From contig JACJYQ010000008.1 in assembly GCA_020636025.1 (NCBI GenBank), positions 186,001-250,000 of the forward strand: a stretch of 64,000 nucleotides of DNA, read 5' to 3'. The position numbers were made by a program, and so were the translations under genes. Origin of the DNA: Lewinellaceae bacterium (GTDB lineage Bacteria > Bacteroidota > Bacteroidia > Chitinophagales > Saprospiraceae). A model generated the notes under the pieces. That model searched no databases and was not told the DNA's origin. It worked only from the letters and a program-made list of their open reading frames with translations. Below are positions 63,065-64,000 of this stretch, piece by piece. Each line of letters starts with the position of its first letter. Position 1 is the stretch's first letter.

Positions 63065-64000
63065 ATGCGCCATGATATACTTATTGCCGGAGCAGGAATT
63101 GTTGGACTGGCTACGGCCTTACAATTGCAACGCCAAAGACCCGATCTGAAAATCGGGATCATTGAAAAGGAGGCTGGTTTGGCTGCTCACCAAAGCAGCC
63201 ACAACAGTGGTGTAATACACTCCGGTATTTACTATAAACCCAATAGCTTGCGGGCAACCAATTGCCTGCGTGGTTATAAATTGCTGCTTGAGTTTTGTCA
63301 GGAGCAGGGCGTTCCATTTGATGTCTGCGGTAAACTCATTGCCGCTGTAGACAATAGTGAATTGGAAGGTCTAGAGCGCATTTTTCAGCGTGGTAAGGAA
63401 AATGGACTCAAAGGGTTAAAAAAAATAAGCGGAGAAAAAGCTAAAGAGATCGAGCCCAATTTGGAATGCAAAGAGGCCGTTTGGGTGCCACAGGCAGGAA
63501 TCGTGAGTTATGCAGCAGTTGCCAGTCAATATGCGCGGATTTTTGAAGTGAATGGCGGCGAGATTTATCTGAAGCAAAAAGTGGTAGCCATACGTCAGGG
63601 CAGCAAACAGGTTGAAGTAGATACGGATAAAAACAATGGGACAACCTGGAATGCAAAAGTGTTTGTAAACTGCACCGGTTTGTATTCAGACAAAGTGGCA
63701 AAAATGTTGGGTGGAAAAGCTCCCGCTCAGATATTGCCGTTTCGGGGTGAGTATTACGATCTGGTCCCGGAAAGACAGCATTTGGTAAAAAACCTCATCT
63801 ATCCGGTCCCCAACCCAAGTTTTCCATTCCTGGGTGTGCACTTAACACGGATGATCGAAGGCGGTATAGAAGCGGGTCCAAATGCCGTACTGGCGTTCAG
63901 ACGTGAGGGATATTCCCGCTGGAACCTTAATATTAAAGAACTCAGCGAAACGCTTGTTTTCCCGGGTTTCCGAAAGATAGCAGCTAAATACTGGCGCGAC
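63065..64000 (+). CDS. lhgO: L-2-hydroxyglutarate oxidase, N-terminal part (cut by window end)
   Basis: 312 codons without a stop, from the ATG at 63065. The FAD-binding start is RHDILIAGAGIVGLATALQL with the Gly-x-Gly-x-x-Gly motif, followed by AAHQSSHNSGVIHSGIYYKPNSLRA, a signature of the LhgO branch of the DAO family. Later motifs are FVNCTGLYSDKVAKM, PFRGEYYDLVPER and FPFLGVHLTRMIEG. It oxidises L-2-hydroxyglutarate to 2-oxoglutarate with FAD, feeding electrons to the respiratory chain. The starting methionine must be this one because the dinucleotide fold begins at residue 4. About 85-90 further residues are expected beyond the window. Confidence 0.93.
   Translation, partial: MRHDILIAGAGIVGLATALQLQRQRPDLKIGIIEKEAGLAAHQSSHNSGVIHSGIYYKPNSLRATNCLRGYKLLLEFCQEQGVPFDVCGKLIAAVDNSELEGLERIFQRGKENGLKGLKKISGEKAKEIEPNLECKEAVWVPQAGIVSYAAVASQYARIFEVNGGEIYLKQKVVAIRQGSKQVEVDTDKNNGTTWNAKVFVNCTGLYSDKVAKMLGGKAPAQILPFRGEYYDLVPERQHLVKNLIYPVPNPSFPFLGVHLTRMIEGGIEAGPNAVLAFRREGYSRWNLNIKELSETLVFPGFRKIAAKYWRD

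Noticed and set aside
1..64000. Search for tRNA, rRNA and riboswitch sequences
   Set aside because: No cloverleaf with TTCGANNC-type T-arm in the gaps, no rRNA-like stretch and no known riboswitch core recognised by eye. A cmsearch run would settle it.

Overview
This 64 kb window comes from a Bacteroidota chromosome, most likely a member of the Saprospiria or a related gliding group. The evidence is several very large secreted proteins ending in the gliding-motility-associated (CHU_C) or type IX secretion (T9SS type A) C-terminal domain, a TonB-dependent receptor with a carboxypeptidase-regulatory-like plug extension, a bacillithiol deacetylase (bshB1), and upstream boxes of the form TAnnTTTG, the Bacteroidota -7 promoter element. 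Shine-Dalgarno sequences are mostly absent, as expected for the phylum. No rRNA, tRNA or CRISPR array was seen.

Layout. 1-1064: start of cydA (cytochrome bd oxidase subunit I, cut by the window edge) and a small membrane protein with an EAD11-like N-terminus. 1336-7908: an AT-rich accessory stretch, all on the minus strand. It holds an SGNH acetylesterase interrupted by an in-frame amber codon, a LamG lipoprotein, small membrane proteins, an ankyrin-repeat protein, and a DUF2971 gene split by a complete IS4-type insertion sequence with an 11-bp target duplication. 8349-14726: a GNAT acetyltransferase, then an msrB - DinB - sbcD - sbcC cluster (minus) divergent from oxyR. A perfect 40-bp inverted repeat sits between sbcD and sbcC. 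14806-33868: secreted T9SS proteins, a vWA/TonB-C protein, a 14-unit repeat protein of about 1,880 residues, an ECF sigma/anti-sigma module, recN, and a second giant CHU_C protein. 33940-37956: a short conserved protein, an operon of rhodanese, TsdA-like dihaem cytochrome c and fatty acid hydroxylase, and an unrecognised WGR-like protein. 38086-50826: a triple-PDZ T9SS protein, an OmpR-type regulator, a phytanoyl-CoA dioxygenase-like protein, pirin, an RsmF-type methyltransferase, a DinB-like protein, a phosphopantetheinyl transferase, a T9SS Asp-box protein, a fibre-like protein and a small barrel-like protein. 51067-64000: histidine ammonia-lyase, a DUF1573 protein, a coiled-coil membrane protein, bshB1, a TlpA-like thiol oxidoreductase, an oligopeptide ABC permease, selD, a T9SS carboxylesterase, a TonB-dependent receptor, and the start of an L-2-hydroxyglutarate oxidase gene (cut by the window end).

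Themes. Redox and thiol defence recurs: OxyR with both redox cysteines, MsrB, DinB-fold proteins, bacillithiol synthesis, two thioredoxin-fold secreted proteins, and a rhodanese plus dihaem cytochrome pair that may handle sulfane or thiosulfate sulfur. A second theme is cell-surface protein export through T9SS. A third is an unusual load of small repeats: a dispersed inverted element built on CAGATT, arrays with a 7-bp period, and MITE-like inverted repeats. None of these encodes a protein, and they are the least explained content of the window.
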